A DNA stretch of 64,000 bases from Gp1-AA122 sp035631655 (lineage in GTDB: Bacteria; Acidobacteriota; Terriglobia; Terriglobales; Acidobacteriaceae): positions 1 through 64,000 of the forward strand of contig DASQIH010000101.1 in NCBI GenBank assembly GCA_035631655.1, written 5' to 3'. Shown here piece by piece: positions 32,642-41,638 of this stretch (positions are counted from its first letter, which is position 1; the number at the start of each line of letters is the position of its first letter). The notes beneath the pieces are model-generated. The model ran no database searches. It saw only the letters and a program-made list of their open reading frames with translations, and was not told where the DNA came from. A program made the position numbers and the translations under genes.

Positions 32642-33466
32642 TTAAGGCTGAGCGTTGGGCAGAGCAGTAAACTCCGTCCGGACGCTTCCATCGGTCGCGA
32701 TGGTATGAATGGCGAAACCAAGCTCGCCGCCCCACGGCAACCAGCTGGTCGCAGGTGCGACATGCCACGTGATGCCATCATGCTCAAACACCCGCCCGTT
32801 GTGCCAGTGGCCAACCAGCATGTGCTTGACACCGAGTTTGTGTAGGAGATCGATCTCCCGTGAAAGGTAGGGTTCGCTGATTACCCAATAGGGTTTCTTG
32901 TCCGGTGGGAACTCGCCATCGCGGACCGCCGGAATGTGTTGCGCGCCAATCATAATGCGTCCCGCTGGTTCTTGTTGTTGGTCAAGCCAGGCGAACATTT
33001 TTTCCGATTCCGCCGCGGTATTTATAGGCAGAGGTGGCGGCGAAGCAGCTTCGTATTTGTCGTAGTTGCCCAGCAGCTGTGAATCAATCACTATAAAGTC
33101 CACGTTCTTTACTCGGAAGCGATAGTAGTCTTTGCCGAACTCTGCGCGGTATTCGTTCAAGTCGTGAGTGTGCACGTCGTGATTGCCGGGGACATAATAG
33201 AGGCGCGCTTTCAAGCTTCTCAGGATTGCCTTAGCCTCTTGCCGATACTGTGGATTTTCTCCAATATCTCCGGTGAGAACGACCGCGTCAACGTGACGGG
33301 CATTGATCGTCTCCACGGTTGTGCGCAAATTGTCCGCCGCGTGCGGGGCCCGCTTCTCCCCCAGATGAGTGTCGCTAATTTGCGCGATCGTAACCTGAGC
33401 AGAGCAGGTTATTGACAACACGAATGCCGTCCAGAGAACGACAATCAGGAGCTTCTTGATGCTCAT
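32642..33466 (-). CDS. exported calcineurin-type metallophosphoesterase
   Basis: A 274-residue protein from the ATG at 33466 (MSIKKLLIVVLWTAFVLSIT), which opens a signal peptide ending near CSAQ. The metal-binding motifs are complete: ISDTHLGE (DxH), LTGDIGENP (GD), VPGNHDVHTHD (GNHD), and GHWHNGRVFEHDG (final H pair). The family includes phosphodiesterases and phosphatases; export points to extracytoplasmic phosphate release. The substrate is unknown. Confidence 0.9.
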   Translation of the reverse strand: MSIKKLLIVVLWTAFVLSITCSAQVTIAQISDTHLGEKRAPHAADNLRTTVETINARHVDAVVLTGDIGENPQYRQEAKAILRSLKARLYYVPGNHDVHTHDLNEYRAEFGKDYYRFRVKNVDFIVIDSQLLGNYDKYEAASPPPLPINTAAESEKMFAWLDQQQEPAGRIMIGAQHIPAVRDGEFPPDKKPYWVISEPYLSREIDLLHKLGVKHMLVGHWHNGRVFEHDGITWHVAPATSWLPWGGELGFAIHTIATDGSVRTEFTALPNAQP

Positions 33467-33864
33467 CAATGTGTAGAAGCGCGTTGCCGGGCAGGGGTTG
33501 TTTTGCCGGAGAAGATCCCAGGCAGAGAGAGAGCTGCTGCATTCAAGCGCTGCCGAAAACACCAAAACCTCACCCTTACAACTACCTTGCAACAAATTTA
33601 CAACCAGCAAACATCGTACTTGCGGAAGAGCAAAGAGCTAAAGCACCGTTACGGAGAGTATATGGGTGCAGCCGATCGCAAGGAGTGACTTTCGAATCGA
33701 GTCCTCCGGAACTGCGTCGGATCCAGTTTTTTGCCGCATCGCGACCGCCCCTGAACGGTTGAACTTAGAAGAATCGTTAAGTGTTGGCATCACCTCGTGC
33801 TATGGGTGACGCCGCATAGCACACTCAGTAAAAGCGTAGTCCAATTTTTCCGCAGGAGCATACG
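33467..33864. other. intergenic stretch, 398 bases, divergent promoters and a structured 5' region
   Basis: This gap separates two divergent genes. It contains the structured region at 33786-33822, then GCAGGAG as ribosome site for the cytochrome. An open frame at 33503-33688 has poor codon use and no recognised sequence, and I do not call it. Confidence 0.5.
33786..33822 (+). promoter_or_regulatory. two overlapping, mutually exclusive hairpins in the cytochrome leader
   Basis: GGCATCACC (33786-33794) can pair with GGTGACGCC (33805-33813), one mismatch. GTGCTATG (33797-33804) can pair perfectly with CATAGCAC (33815-33822). Each helix's 5' arm lies inside the other's loop, so both cannot form at once. 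It lies 43 bases ahead of the cytochrome ATG. A switch-like leader or operator is inferred. Confidence 0.4.
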
Positions 33865-35184
33865 ATGGCTTCCCGGTTCCCGAGAACTGTCTGGGCTGTG
33901 ATGTTGCTGGCGTTCGTGGTCATTGGATCTTTAAGAAATGCGGTTGCTATTCCGGCGTTTGCCCGCAAGTATGGCTTGCCCTGTTCAGCGTGCCACGAGA
34001 CCTGGCCCAAGCTGAATGTCTTCGGCCAGACATTCAAGGACAACGGCTACCAATTGATGAACGACCGCGATTCGCCCATCTGGCAGAATCCGGCGTACTG
34101 GCCGATCACATTCCGCATTACACCTAGTTGGCATAGAGAGAGCGTCAACCGGGTGGCCATTGATGAGGCAGGAGGCACCGAACAGCGCATCACCAATCAT
34201 GGATTCGATCTCTCGGGTCTCGATATCCTGACCTCCGGAACTCTGTTCAACAACATTTCCTTTCTTCTGACACCCTCTTCCGACAACACCGCCAGCTTCC
34301 ACTTCGAATCGGCCTGGGTTCGCTTCGACAATCTGCTGAAGAGCCCGTGGCTAAACGTCAAAGTCGGGAAATTTGAGCTGGACAATATCATTTCCGAGAA
34401 GCGTATCGAGACCTTGTCCAACAATGGCGGGTTCTTTCAGCTTTACCACTTCGTGCCCCCGGGCGACAACAATGCCTTCGCGCAAATCGGCGATAACCAG
34501 CTGGGCGTCGAGGTAATGGGCCATTCATTGAATGACCGTACGCGCTATTCGGTGGCAGTACTCAGCTCGAACGACGGCAATGTGAACCTGCCCGCGAATT
34601 CCTACAGTACGTTCATCACCGCCAGCCAAGCCTTCGATACGGGCAAGCTGGGTGTGGATCGGGTGGGTGCATACGCCTTTGTAGGGAAAGCCCCGACTTT
34701 CAGTTTGAATTCCGGGGGGAGCCCCGTGGTAGGCCGGGGCAACAAGTCATTCCACCGCGAGGGCGTCTTTGGTTTGTTCTACGTGAAGAAGCTGGACTTC
34801 TCGCTCTTCTACCAGCACGGCTGGGACAGCGCCTATTGGGGAACCAGTACGCCGGCGGACGGGACACCGCTTCCGGCTGGGGCACAGGCGCCCACCTGGA
34901 ACGGCGGCTTCGTCGAGACGCACTATACGGTAAATCCGCAGATGATCCTGGTACAGCGCTCCGAATTTGTGCGCATGTCGCGCCAGCCTCTGGCTAGCAA
35001 TCCTTCCAATCTCGGGGACATCGATGCCTATACATTCGGGTATCGCTGGTATCCGTTCATGTTCAGCCGGGCAGGCTTCGCGTTCCACAACGAGTACGCC
35101 ATTGCGCGGCAGAGAGGCGTGTCCCCGAGCGGTCTGAACCTGACCAGCAGTAGTTTGATGTTTGGCTTTGACTTCGATTTCTAG
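33865..35184 (+). CDS. monoheme c-type cytochrome with large barrel-like domain
   Basis: A 439-residue exported protein with signal peptide (TVWAVMLLAFVVIGSLRNAV). One heme site, CSACH (C40, C43, H44), sits at the start of the mature chain: KYGLPCSACHETWPKLNVFG, QTFKDNGYQL. The remaining ~390 residues alternate polar and hydrophobic, with aromatic strand ends, and finish on a Phe (MFGFDFDF), as outer-membrane barrels do. Barrel formation is inferred. The same layout is frequent in acidobacteria. It is 12 bases ahead of a diheme cytochrome gene and probably part of one electron-transfer unit. Confidence 0.83.
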   Translation: MASRFPRTVWAVMLLAFVVIGSLRNAVAIPAFARKYGLPCSACHETWPKLNVFGQTFKDNGYQLMNDRDSPIWQNPAYWPITFRITPSWHRESVNRVAIDEAGGTEQRITNHGFDLSGLDILTSGTLFNNISFLLTPSSDNTASFHFESAWVRFDNLLKSPWLNVKVGKFELDNIISEKRIETLSNNGGFFQLYHFVPPGDNNAFAQIGDNQLGVEVMGHSLNDRTRYSVAVLSSNDGNVNLPANSYSTFITASQAFDTGKLGVDRVGAYAFVGKAPTFSLNSGGSPVVGRGNKSFHREGVFGLFYVKKLDFSLFYQHGWDSAYWGTSTPADGTPLPAGAQAPTWNGGFVETHYTVNPQMILVQRSEFVRMSRQPLASNPSNLGDIDAYTFGYRWYPFMFSRAGFAFHNEYAIARQRGVSPSGLNLTSSSLMFGFDFDF

Positions 35185-35196
35185 AGAGGACTGGCG

Positions 35197-36075
35197 ATGC
35201 GCATCAATCTACTTGAACGTTGGCTGTGGTTAGGCGTGATTGTGGTTCTCGCGCTGGCGGCCGGTTCCTGGGCTCAGGAGACGGAATACACCGAGAACCA
35301 ACGCCTGGGCATGGAGAGCCATATCGGCAAGCTTACCGGACATGCCAAGGCAGGAGCCGCACCTTACAAGCGGTTCTGCATCGGTTGTCACGGTGCATTA
35401 GGTGATGGCGAAGGGGAGAACGCGCAGTGGACCGACCCCAAGCCGCGCAACTTTACAGCGGCCACCTTCCGCTGCCGTTCTACACCGACCGGAACGCTGC
35501 CCACAGACCAGGATTTATACGACACGATCGGACGCGGTCTGGACAACTCGAACATGCCGCAGTGGCGACCATTAACCAATCAGGACCGGGCCGACCTGGT
35601 CGCCTATGTCAAGCATTTCTCCCCCAAGTGGCAGACCGAAAAACCGGGTACCTCGATCGAAATCCCGCCGGAGCCTGCGGTGACAGCCGATCGAATCAAA
35701 GCGGGCCAAGCATTGTTTCAGAAATTAGAGTGCTGGAAGTGCCACGGGGTCGAAGGCCGGGGCAACGGCCCTTCGGCTGACACGCTTACGGATGACCAGA
35801 ATCGGCCAATCAAGCCATTCAATTTCCATGATGGAACCCGCTTCAAGTGTGGCTCCACCGACCGGGATCTGTACAAGATCTTCATGACCGGTATGGACGG
35901 CTCGCCCATGCCATCGTTTGCCGACAACGTGAAACCGGATGAAGCTTGGGGCCTGGTGTTCTACCTGCGCACTCTGCAGCCCTTGAAGACGAAAGAGAAG
36001 GCGATCGCTAAACAACTCGGTTTAAAACCGATCAATCCCGCAGGCTCTTCAGAGCCCGCACCCGAGAATAAATGA
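35197..36075 (+). CDS. exported diheme cytochrome c
   Basis: A 292-residue protein with signal peptide (LWLGVIVVLALAAGSWAQ). Two class I cytochrome c domains: CIGCH (C61, C64, H65), then DNSNMPQW with the axial Met, and CWKCH (C179, C182, H183), then GMDGSPMPSFADN with the second Met. The inter-domain linker is Pro-rich. The tail (KTKEKAIAKQLGLKPINPAG) is basic. The tandem arrangement resembles subunits of respiratory cytochrome complexes; with the upstream barrel cytochrome it may form an electron conduit. A likely terminator follows. Confidence 0.93.
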   Translation: MRINLLERWLWLGVIVVLALAAGSWAQETEYTENQRLGMESHIGKLTGHAKAGAAPYKRFCIGCHGALGDGEGENAQWTDPKPRNFTAATFRCRSTPTGTLPTDQDLYDTIGRGLDNSNMPQWRPLTNQDRADLVAYVKHFSPKWQTEKPGTSIEIPPEPAVTADRIKAGQALFQKLECWKCHGVEGRGNGPSADTLTDDQNRPIKPFNFHDGTRFKCGSTDRDLYKIFMTGMDGSPMPSFADNVKPDEAWGLVFYLRTLQPLKTKEKAIAKQLGLKPINPAGSSEPAPENK

Positions 36076-36194
36076 AGCGAGCAGGGTTCGCTTTCGCCAC
36101 ACAATTGACATAACACTGGCGCGCAGTGATGAACCCGCAGCACAATCCTGCTGCCCGACTGCTACATACAAAACCGCTAACCCTTCCCCTGCTC

Positions 36195-36240
36195 GTCAGT
36201 CCAACTGAGCGATGGTTGGGCTGACGCACCTCTCTTTTTA
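36195..36240 (+). terminator. candidate terminator behind the cytochrome genes
   Basis: GTCAGTCCAAC (36195-36205) pairs with GTTGGGCTGAC (36215-36225) around a 9-base loop, one G-U. A T-rich run (TCTCTTTTTA) follows 5 bases later. Confidence 0.5.
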
Positions 36241-36272
36241 AATCAGCGTCCCAACTAATCGATCCAGTCACA

Positions 36273-37529
36273 ATGCGCATGCTACTGGACACCTTCGGCC
36301 AGACGTTGCGCACCCTGTGGGCGCACAAGTTGCGCTCTTTCCTCACCATGTTCGGGATCGCTTGGGGTGTGGGCTCGCTTTTGCTGCTGGTCGGAGTGGG
36401 CGAGGGATTCCGTAACGGCAATCGCAAGCAACTCGAGACCTTCGGCAAGAACATCATCTTCTTCTTTGGTGGCCGCGCTCCCGCAGTCGAAGGCAGCTTC
36501 AGTTCCATGAAGTGGTTCAACTTGACCTATGACGACTACCTGGCGATCAAGAGCGAATCGAAGCTCGCGGTCAACATCTCCCCGCTGATCGCGCGCGATG
36601 ACATCCGGGCGGTCAGCGATTACACCAGCACCAACGGCCAGGTATCCGGCGTCCCCCCAATCTATAGCCACGTCCGGACGATTCCCTTGCAGGCGGGACG
36701 CTGGATCAACGATCAGGACAACAGCGAGCGGCGGCGCGTGTGCGTGCTGGGCCGCGAGATGACACGCAACATGTTTCCCGGGCGTCCCGCGCTCGGCAAT
36801 ACCATCCTTCTGAACGGTGTTCGATTTGAAGTCATTGGTGTGCTTTCAAAAATCGGGCACGAAGAGCAGAACGCGACCAACATCCGAATCTTTGTGCCCT
36901 TTAACACCATGCGGGAGCTTTTCCCTTTGAAGGGGGACAACTCGAAGGAAGGGAATGCAATTTCGTTCATTAACTATCAACCGCGCAGCTTCGAAGAGAA
37001 TGAAGCCGCGAAGGACGAGCTGCACAGAATCGTAGCCCGCAACCATGGGGGCTTCGATCCTTCGGGCAAGGACACCTGGGAAGAGTGGGATACGGTGAAG
37101 AATCAGAAGACCATGGGGAAGATTTTCACCGCCATGGACTGGTTCTTAGGGGGCGTGGGACTCGTCACCCTCGGCCTGGGTGCGATTGGCATCATCAATA
37201 TCATGCTGGTCGCGGTCACCGAGCGCACGCGGGAGATCGGGCTGCGCAAGGCCCTGGGCGCAACCCGGCGCAACATCCTCTTCCAGTTTTTCCTGGAAGG
37301 CGCATTCCTGACCCTGCTGAGCGGTGCTATCGGGGTTGGCGGTGCGATGTTAGTCATCCGCCTGCTCGCAGGAGTGCAATTGCCGCAGGGTTTCGATAGT
37401 CCCAAGATCGTGCCCGTGTCGGCGATCGCCGCTGTGCTTTCTCTGGCCCTCGCGGGGATCGCTGCCGGCCTGTATCCCGCACGCAAGGCTGCCATGCTGG
37501 AACCCGTCGAGGCTTTGCGCCAGGAGTGA
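36273..37529 (+). CDS. MacB/FtsX-type ABC permease, first of two
   Basis: A 418-residue permease: an N-terminal helix (RSFLTMFGIAWGVGSLLLLV), a large periplasmic MacB_PCD domain (about 45-270: ILLNGVRFEVIGVLSKIGHE), and three C-terminal helices (VGLVTLGLGAIGIINIMLVA; ATRRNILFQFFLEGAFLTLL; AIAAVLSLALAGIAAGLYPA). VTERTREIGLRKALGATRRN is the coupling segment that touches the ATPase. MacB-like exporters move peptides, macrolides or lipoprotein. Neither ATPase nor membrane-fusion protein is coded nearby. Confidence 0.92.
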   Translation: MRMLLDTFGQTLRTLWAHKLRSFLTMFGIAWGVGSLLLLVGVGEGFRNGNRKQLETFGKNIIFFFGGRAPAVEGSFSSMKWFNLTYDDYLAIKSESKLAVNISPLIARDDIRAVSDYTSTNGQVSGVPPIYSHVRTIPLQAGRWINDQDNSERRRVCVLGREMTRNMFPGRPALGNTILLNGVRFEVIGVLSKIGHEEQNATNIRIFVPFNTMRELFPLKGDNSKEGNAISFINYQPRSFEENEAAKDELHRIVARNHGGFDPSGKDTWEEWDTVKNQKTMGKIFTAMDWFLGGVGLVTLGLGAIGIINIMLVAVTERTREIGLRKALGATRRNILFQFFLEGAFLTLLSGAIGVGGAMLVIRLLAGVQLPQGFDSPKIVPVSAIAAVLSLALAGIAAGLYPARKAAMLEPVEALRQE

Positions 37530-37532
37530 GCC

Positions 37533-38780
37533 ATGACTCGTGATCTGCTCAAGGAAGCCTACGGTGCCATGCAACACAATCGCCGGCGCACCACTCTGAC
37601 CATGCTGGGAATGGCCTGGGGCATTGCCACCGTCGTTATTCTGTTGGCCTTTGGTTCGGGGTTCGAGTATGCCATCAATCTGATCTTTAGTTCCTGGGGC
37701 ACTGAAGTTATTGGAGTGTTCCCCGGCCGTACTTCCCTCCAAGCCGGCGGTTCCAAGGCAGGCAGTGAAGTCCGGCTCAAGCTCGCCGACATCGAGTACA
37801 TCCGTAACGAAGTTCCGATGATCAAGGGAGTGACCCCGATCTTCGACAAGCAGGGCGTCACCATCCAGCACGACACCCGCACTTTCACGAACCTGTTTCT
37901 TACTGGCGTCTATCCCGTGTACCAGCGGATTCGTCGCTTTGACGTAGGCACCGGGCGCGGCCTGAGTGAGCAAGACCAGAGCGAACATGCCCGGGTAGCA
38001 GTAATCGGCGACGAGGCGAAACGCCGGCTGTTCTCCGGTGAACAAGCGGAGGGGCAGAGTGTTCGCATCAATGGAGTGAGCTTCCAGATTGTGGGCGTCT
38101 ACCAACACAAGGTGCAGGGTGGCGACAATAACGACAACAGCATGGTGGTCATCCCTTTCAGCGCCATGGGCGACCTCTACGATACCCAGTACATTACCGG
38201 CATGTTCATGGATTACGAAGGCCAGAATCACCAGCAATTGGCCCGCGTGGTGCGTGCTGTCCTTGCCGGGCATCACAATTTCCGTCCCGACGACCGCCGC
38301 GCCGTTTTCATCGCCGACTTCAAGGAAGATTTCGATGACTTCCGCATCGTGACTGCAGCGCTGAAAGTGCTGCTGGCATTTATTGGTGCTCTGACGCTGG
38401 GTATTGGCGGCATCGGGCTGATGAATATCATGCTGGTTTCCGTGCAGCAACGCACCCGGGAGATCGGAGTGGAGAAGGCGCTGGGTGCTCACAAGGGGCA
38501 CATTCTTTTCCAGTTTCTTGCCGAAGCGCTGGCCATTACCTTCTCAGGCGGGCTGGCCGGGATCGTCATCGCCTATCTCATCTCGTGGAGTGTAGGGTCG
38601 CTGACGTTGATGAGCGCCTTCGGAGAGAATCTCCAAGCCGGTGATATCCATCTACACATCAAGGTAAGCAGCCTGGTGGTGGCAACTGTCATTCTTGGCC
38701 TGGTGGGCATTATCAGCGGCATGCTGCCGGCCGTCCGTGCGGCGCGCCTCGACCCTATCGAGAGCCTGCGCTACGAGTAG
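37533..38780 (+). CDS. MacB/FtsX-type ABC permease, second of two
   Basis: A 415-residue paralogue of the preceding gene, 3 bases behind it. It has the same parts: TLTMLGMAWGIATVVILLAF, a periplasmic MacB_PCD domain (RRLFSGEQAEGQSVRINGVS) and the C-terminal helices (GALTLGIGGIGLMNIMLVSV, IVIAYLISWSVGSLTLMSAF, VATVILGLVGIISGMLPAVR). QQRTREIGVEKALGAHKGHI is its coupling helix. The two can form a heterodimeric permease, with an ATPase from elsewhere in the genome. Confidence 0.92.
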   Translation: MTRDLLKEAYGAMQHNRRRTTLTMLGMAWGIATVVILLAFGSGFEYAINLIFSSWGTEVIGVFPGRTSLQAGGSKAGSEVRLKLADIEYIRNEVPMIKGVTPIFDKQGVTIQHDTRTFTNLFLTGVYPVYQRIRRFDVGTGRGLSEQDQSEHARVAVIGDEAKRRLFSGEQAEGQSVRINGVSFQIVGVYQHKVQGGDNNDNSMVVIPFSAMGDLYDTQYITGMFMDYEGQNHQQLARVVRAVLAGHHNFRPDDRRAVFIADFKEDFDDFRIVTAALKVLLAFIGALTLGIGGIGLMNIMLVSVQQRTREIGVEKALGAHKGHILFQFLAEALAITFSGGLAGIVIAYLISWSVGSLTLMSAFGENLQAGDIHLHIKVSSLVVATVILGLVGIISGMLPAVRAARLDPIESLRYE

Positions 38781-38926
38781 CGGTCAGGTAGTCATACCAA
38801 ATTGGAAGCCCGCGAGATCGCCCCAGTAGACAAGACAGCGCCTAAGCTACTGAGCCTTAAGGTTTATCGCTTGGCGACCGGTTAACCCCCCTGCTTAATT
38901 GCGCGTAGCAGGCAAATTCGGTAGAG

Positions 38927-39343
38927 TTGCTGCCGAATATCGGCCTGGCCGACCCAAAGGACTGGAAGGAAGTCTACGAGGCCGTCCAACTGGCGCTTGA
39001 TCCCGCCAAGCAGCTGCAGCTCTGCCAGGAGGCGCGCCGATTGATCCAGCGTCGCATGGTCGAGCTAGCGCAAGGGCCTGGGGAAAAAGATGAACAGGAA
39101 GCTCTGGAAGAGGCCCTAACTAAGAAGCCTCTGGGTTCGGGAGCAGGCGATCCGCAAGCCGAAGATCCAGTAGCCGCCCACGCGGATCGACAGTCGTCCG
39201 CTAAGGCACCTTCGAGGAATTCCAACCCCGACAATCCTTTCCGGCCACTAATGGATCCACTTTCCCGTGCTCGGTCTATTAGGCGGATCGGAGCCGAGCC
39301 GCTCGAAAATTTCCTCTGCCAGTTGTTCCTGGCGTGCCGTTAG
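38927..39343 (+). CDS. conserved acidobacterial protein, unknown (TTG start)
   Basis: A 138-residue protein whose helical first half (ADPKDWKEVYEAVQLALDPA, KQLQLCQEARRLIQRRMVEL) looks genuine. The second half is Ser/Ala/Pro/Asp-rich and probably disordered. The best start is the TTG at 38927. The last ~95 bases overlap a plausible convergent gene (39248-39448), so either its end or that gene is doubtful. Confidence 0.5.
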   Translation: MLPNIGLADPKDWKEVYEAVQLALDPAKQLQLCQEARRLIQRRMVELAQGPGEKDEQEALEEALTKKPLGSGAGDPQAEDPVAAHADRQSSAKAPSRNSNPDNPFRPLMDPLSRARSIRRIGAEPLENFLCQLFLACR

Positions 39344-39448
39344 TCCCGTGTTTAGTTTGGCGATGATCTGGGGTAGCTTCTCGGGATTCTCCTCGAAAGC
39401 GGCCTCGATACAGAGCGCTCGCCAAAGCCTGGTCGCCTGCTCATTCAC
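39248..39448 (-). CDS. small helical acidobacterial protein
   Basis: A 66-residue protein: ATRLWRALCIEAAFEENPEK, LPQIIAKLNTGLTARQEQLA, EEIFERLG. Its NPEKLPQIIAKLN stretch resembles the DPQKLIQLTQELER core of the 58-residue proteins at 20688 and 21059, so it may belong to a broader family. It overlaps the convergent gene above by 96 bases. Confidence 0.55.
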   Translation of the reverse strand: MNEQATRLWRALCIEAAFEENPEKLPQIIAKLNTGLTARQEQLAEEIFERLGSDPPNRPSTGKWIH

Positions 39449-39588
39449 AATGTCACTTTCGATGACACCGGCGTGCAGGGGGTTGGCTTAAAAGATCAGG
39501 AATTCCGATTCTGGACAGACCAGTTCCTGGAAGAGCCCTGAATGAACGGGAACGAAGGGTCAGCAGCGGTGTCGCCGCTAAACGTGCC

Positions 39589-41475
39589 TCAGAACTTGCG
39601 TGCGGGGCGGAAGGGAATTATCACAACTGCCTCGAGGTCGACCGCAACTCCGTTCTTCATAGCGGGACGGAAATGCCAGCCGGCAAGCGCAGCGCGAGCG
39701 TAGGGCTCGAGGCGGCCGTCGGGACTGTTCAACACCCGCACATCCCCGACTGTGCCATCGCTGCGGATAACCGCGTAAAGGGTCACGGTGCCCTGCACGT
39801 TCTGCCGCATCAGTTCAAGCGGGTAGCCGGGATCAACTTTGTGGATGGCCTCGGGAGCGCTGAGATCCCCTTGCCCATCATTCGCTCTTAGTTCGGCGAA
39901 GCGGATGATCCAACTTCCCCCCGCAGAGTTCAGGTTAGGCATGTTGAGGATCATGGAGTAGACTCTTCGCCCCCCGAAGACCTGGCGCTCAACTGCGGTC
40001 GGCGCGTTGGTTTCGGTCATTGCCCGACGCGGCGTCACTCGCATCGGACGAGCTTCGGCTATCAGAGTATTGGATGCGCTTGTCGAGCCGCTGCCCGAAC
40101 CTGCGTCATCTGGAGAGCCCGCGGGACCGCGCGCGACCGTCGAGGTCGGACTATTCTTCGGGCCGGGCCCTACAATGATGCCGGGCGGCAGCTGGCTGTT
40201 GGTGCCACTGCCCGCGCCTCCATTTCCATTTCCATTCCCATGTCCGCCGTGCGCCCCGTGCGGATCGGCCGCGATGTCCGGTGTACCCGGAGCACCGTGT
40301 CTGCCTTCTGGTGTTGCCGAAAATTCTCCGCGGCGGTTCCCGACAACAGGCATTGGCGGAGGTCCGGCCGCCGGATGAATACCCAAGGCGATCAGTCGTC
40401 CAGAGCCGGAAGTGTTGCCTGCTCCGGGGAGGGACGGAGGGGGCGGAACCACCTGCGCGTTAGCGCCCGACATCCCGCTGACGCCGCGGTAGCCGACGCC
40501 TTGCCCATCCTGCATCGATGGCGGAGGCGGGACGACCTGGTTTGCCCTACTACCTAGAGCAGCCTTTGTCAAAGTCTGGGCCAAGGTGGACAGCGCCCGC
40601 TGCTCGTCCATCGGCAATTCAGGCGCCGGGGCAACTACTTCGCTGTGTCCGATATTGACGTCGCCGATCCTACGAATCGAACCTTGTACGGCTGGAGGCG
40701 GCTCAATGACGGCTGCCTGCGGTGTTGCTACTGATCTGCGCGAAGTTGCCGCAGCAATATCGGGTGGCGGCGCAATGGCCGCTGGCGGCAAATCTGTTTC
40801 CGAGCGGCGGGCGGTAATTTGATTCACATCCGGGGGTGGGGCAACTACGGGCGTGGCGAGTGTCGGGACCGGCAACTGCGACCGCGCGGTAGCTGACAGC
40901 GGGACTGCGGGATTTGCCGAACGCCAGGCTACGATGTTTGGCACGGGAATGTCGTGAGCCAGCTTGATGTTAGGTGGCGTGATGATGGTCTGCGTGCGAT
41001 TGTCAGCCTCGGGCGGGACCGAGATGATGGGCTGGCGCGCAAACTCGGGCTTTCCTTTCTGCGGTACACGCGCCGGAGAGCTGCCCGTATTCAAGGGCGG
41101 CAGATACTCGGAGGGGGTGTAGTAGATCACGTCTGACCGGTTGAACACCGTACGCGGCAAGGATTGCTGCTGCAAAGCCCATCCTTGCGCGAGAGCCCAC
41201 ACGGCCGCCGCCGCGAAGACGTGCCACAGGATCGATTCCAAAAACGGCCACCAGGGCGTGCGGGAAGGAACGAATACGTCAGGCCAGAATGCCGCGGGAC
41301 GCGAGGTGACGCTTACTCGCGGTGGACGGCGAAAGAACAACAAATCGCCCAGATTGCGCAAGAAGACCCGGTGCGCGGGGTCCAGTTCGACCACGAAACG
41401 GGGCGGGGGCGGAGCTTTTTTATAGTACGGGTTCACCGCAGAATTTAAGAGCCCGAAGCCGTTATCCATGAACAC
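39589..41475 (-). CDS. long proline-rich TonB-family protein
   Basis: A 628-residue protein. A basic/proline N-terminus (NPYYKKAPPPPRFVVELDPA) leads into a single helix near residue 80-100 (LESILWHVFAAAAVWALAQG). Then follows a long, extended Pro-rich region with repeats of a VxxPPPxxxxxxxRRS type (APPPDVNQITARRSE; APPPDIAAATSRRSV; EPPPAVQGSIRRIG) and a Gly/Asn-rich stretch. The TonB C-terminal domain is at the end (VDPGYPLELMRQNVQGTVTL, RAALAGWHFRPAMKNG). The unusual length may let it span a thick periplasm. No ExbB/ExbD or receptor is coded nearby. Confidence 0.85.
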   Translation of the reverse strand: MFMDNGFGLLNSAVNPYYKKAPPPPRFVVELDPAHRVFLRNLGDLLFFRRPPRVSVTSRPAAFWPDVFVPSRTPWWPFLESILWHVFAAAAVWALAQGWALQQQSLPRTVFNRSDVIYYTPSEYLPPLNTGSSPARVPQKGKPEFARQPIISVPPEADNRTQTIITPPNIKLAHDIPVPNIVAWRSANPAVPLSATARSQLPVPTLATPVVAPPPDVNQITARRSETDLPPAAIAPPPDIAAATSRRSVATPQAAVIEPPPAVQGSIRRIGDVNIGHSEVVAPAPELPMDEQRALSTLAQTLTKAALGSRANQVVPPPPSMQDGQGVGYRGVSGMSGANAQVVPPPPSLPGAGNTSGSGRLIALGIHPAAGPPPMPVVGNRRGEFSATPEGRHGAPGTPDIAADPHGAHGGHGNGNGNGGAGSGTNSQLPPGIIVGPGPKNSPTSTVARGPAGSPDDAGSGSGSTSASNTLIAEARPMRVTPRRAMTETNAPTAVERQVFGGRRVYSMILNMPNLNSAGGSWIIRFAELRANDGQGDLSAPEAIHKVDPGYPLELMRQNVQGTVTLYAVIRSDGTVGDVRVLNSPDGRLEPYARAALAGWHFRPAMKNGVAVDLEAVVIIPFRPARKF

Positions 41476-41638
41476 TCACTGCGAAGGGCGACAATTGCTC
41501 GATTATAGCCCACCATTGCGGCTAACCGGTGCCGCGTGAACCTCCGGGTACTGGGCTCATCAGCGCCTACCTAACCTTCGACCGCCACGGGATATGGTGC
41601 TGTGATGTAGTACCATGGAGCCCATTGGAGTCGATGTC

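Noticed and set aside
33503..33688. A 61-codon frame between the phosphoesterase and cytochrome genes
   Set aside because: Codon use is atypical for this genome and no ribosome site or family match is seen.
33786..33822. H-type pseudoknot
   Set aside because: Both helices are long (9 and 8 bp) but the linking loop over the 9-bp stem is only 1 base, so both cannot form together. Alternative hairpins fit better.
36273..38780. Complete MacAB-TolC exporter
   Set aside because: No ATPase domain, fusion protein or TolC is coded in the surrounding genes.
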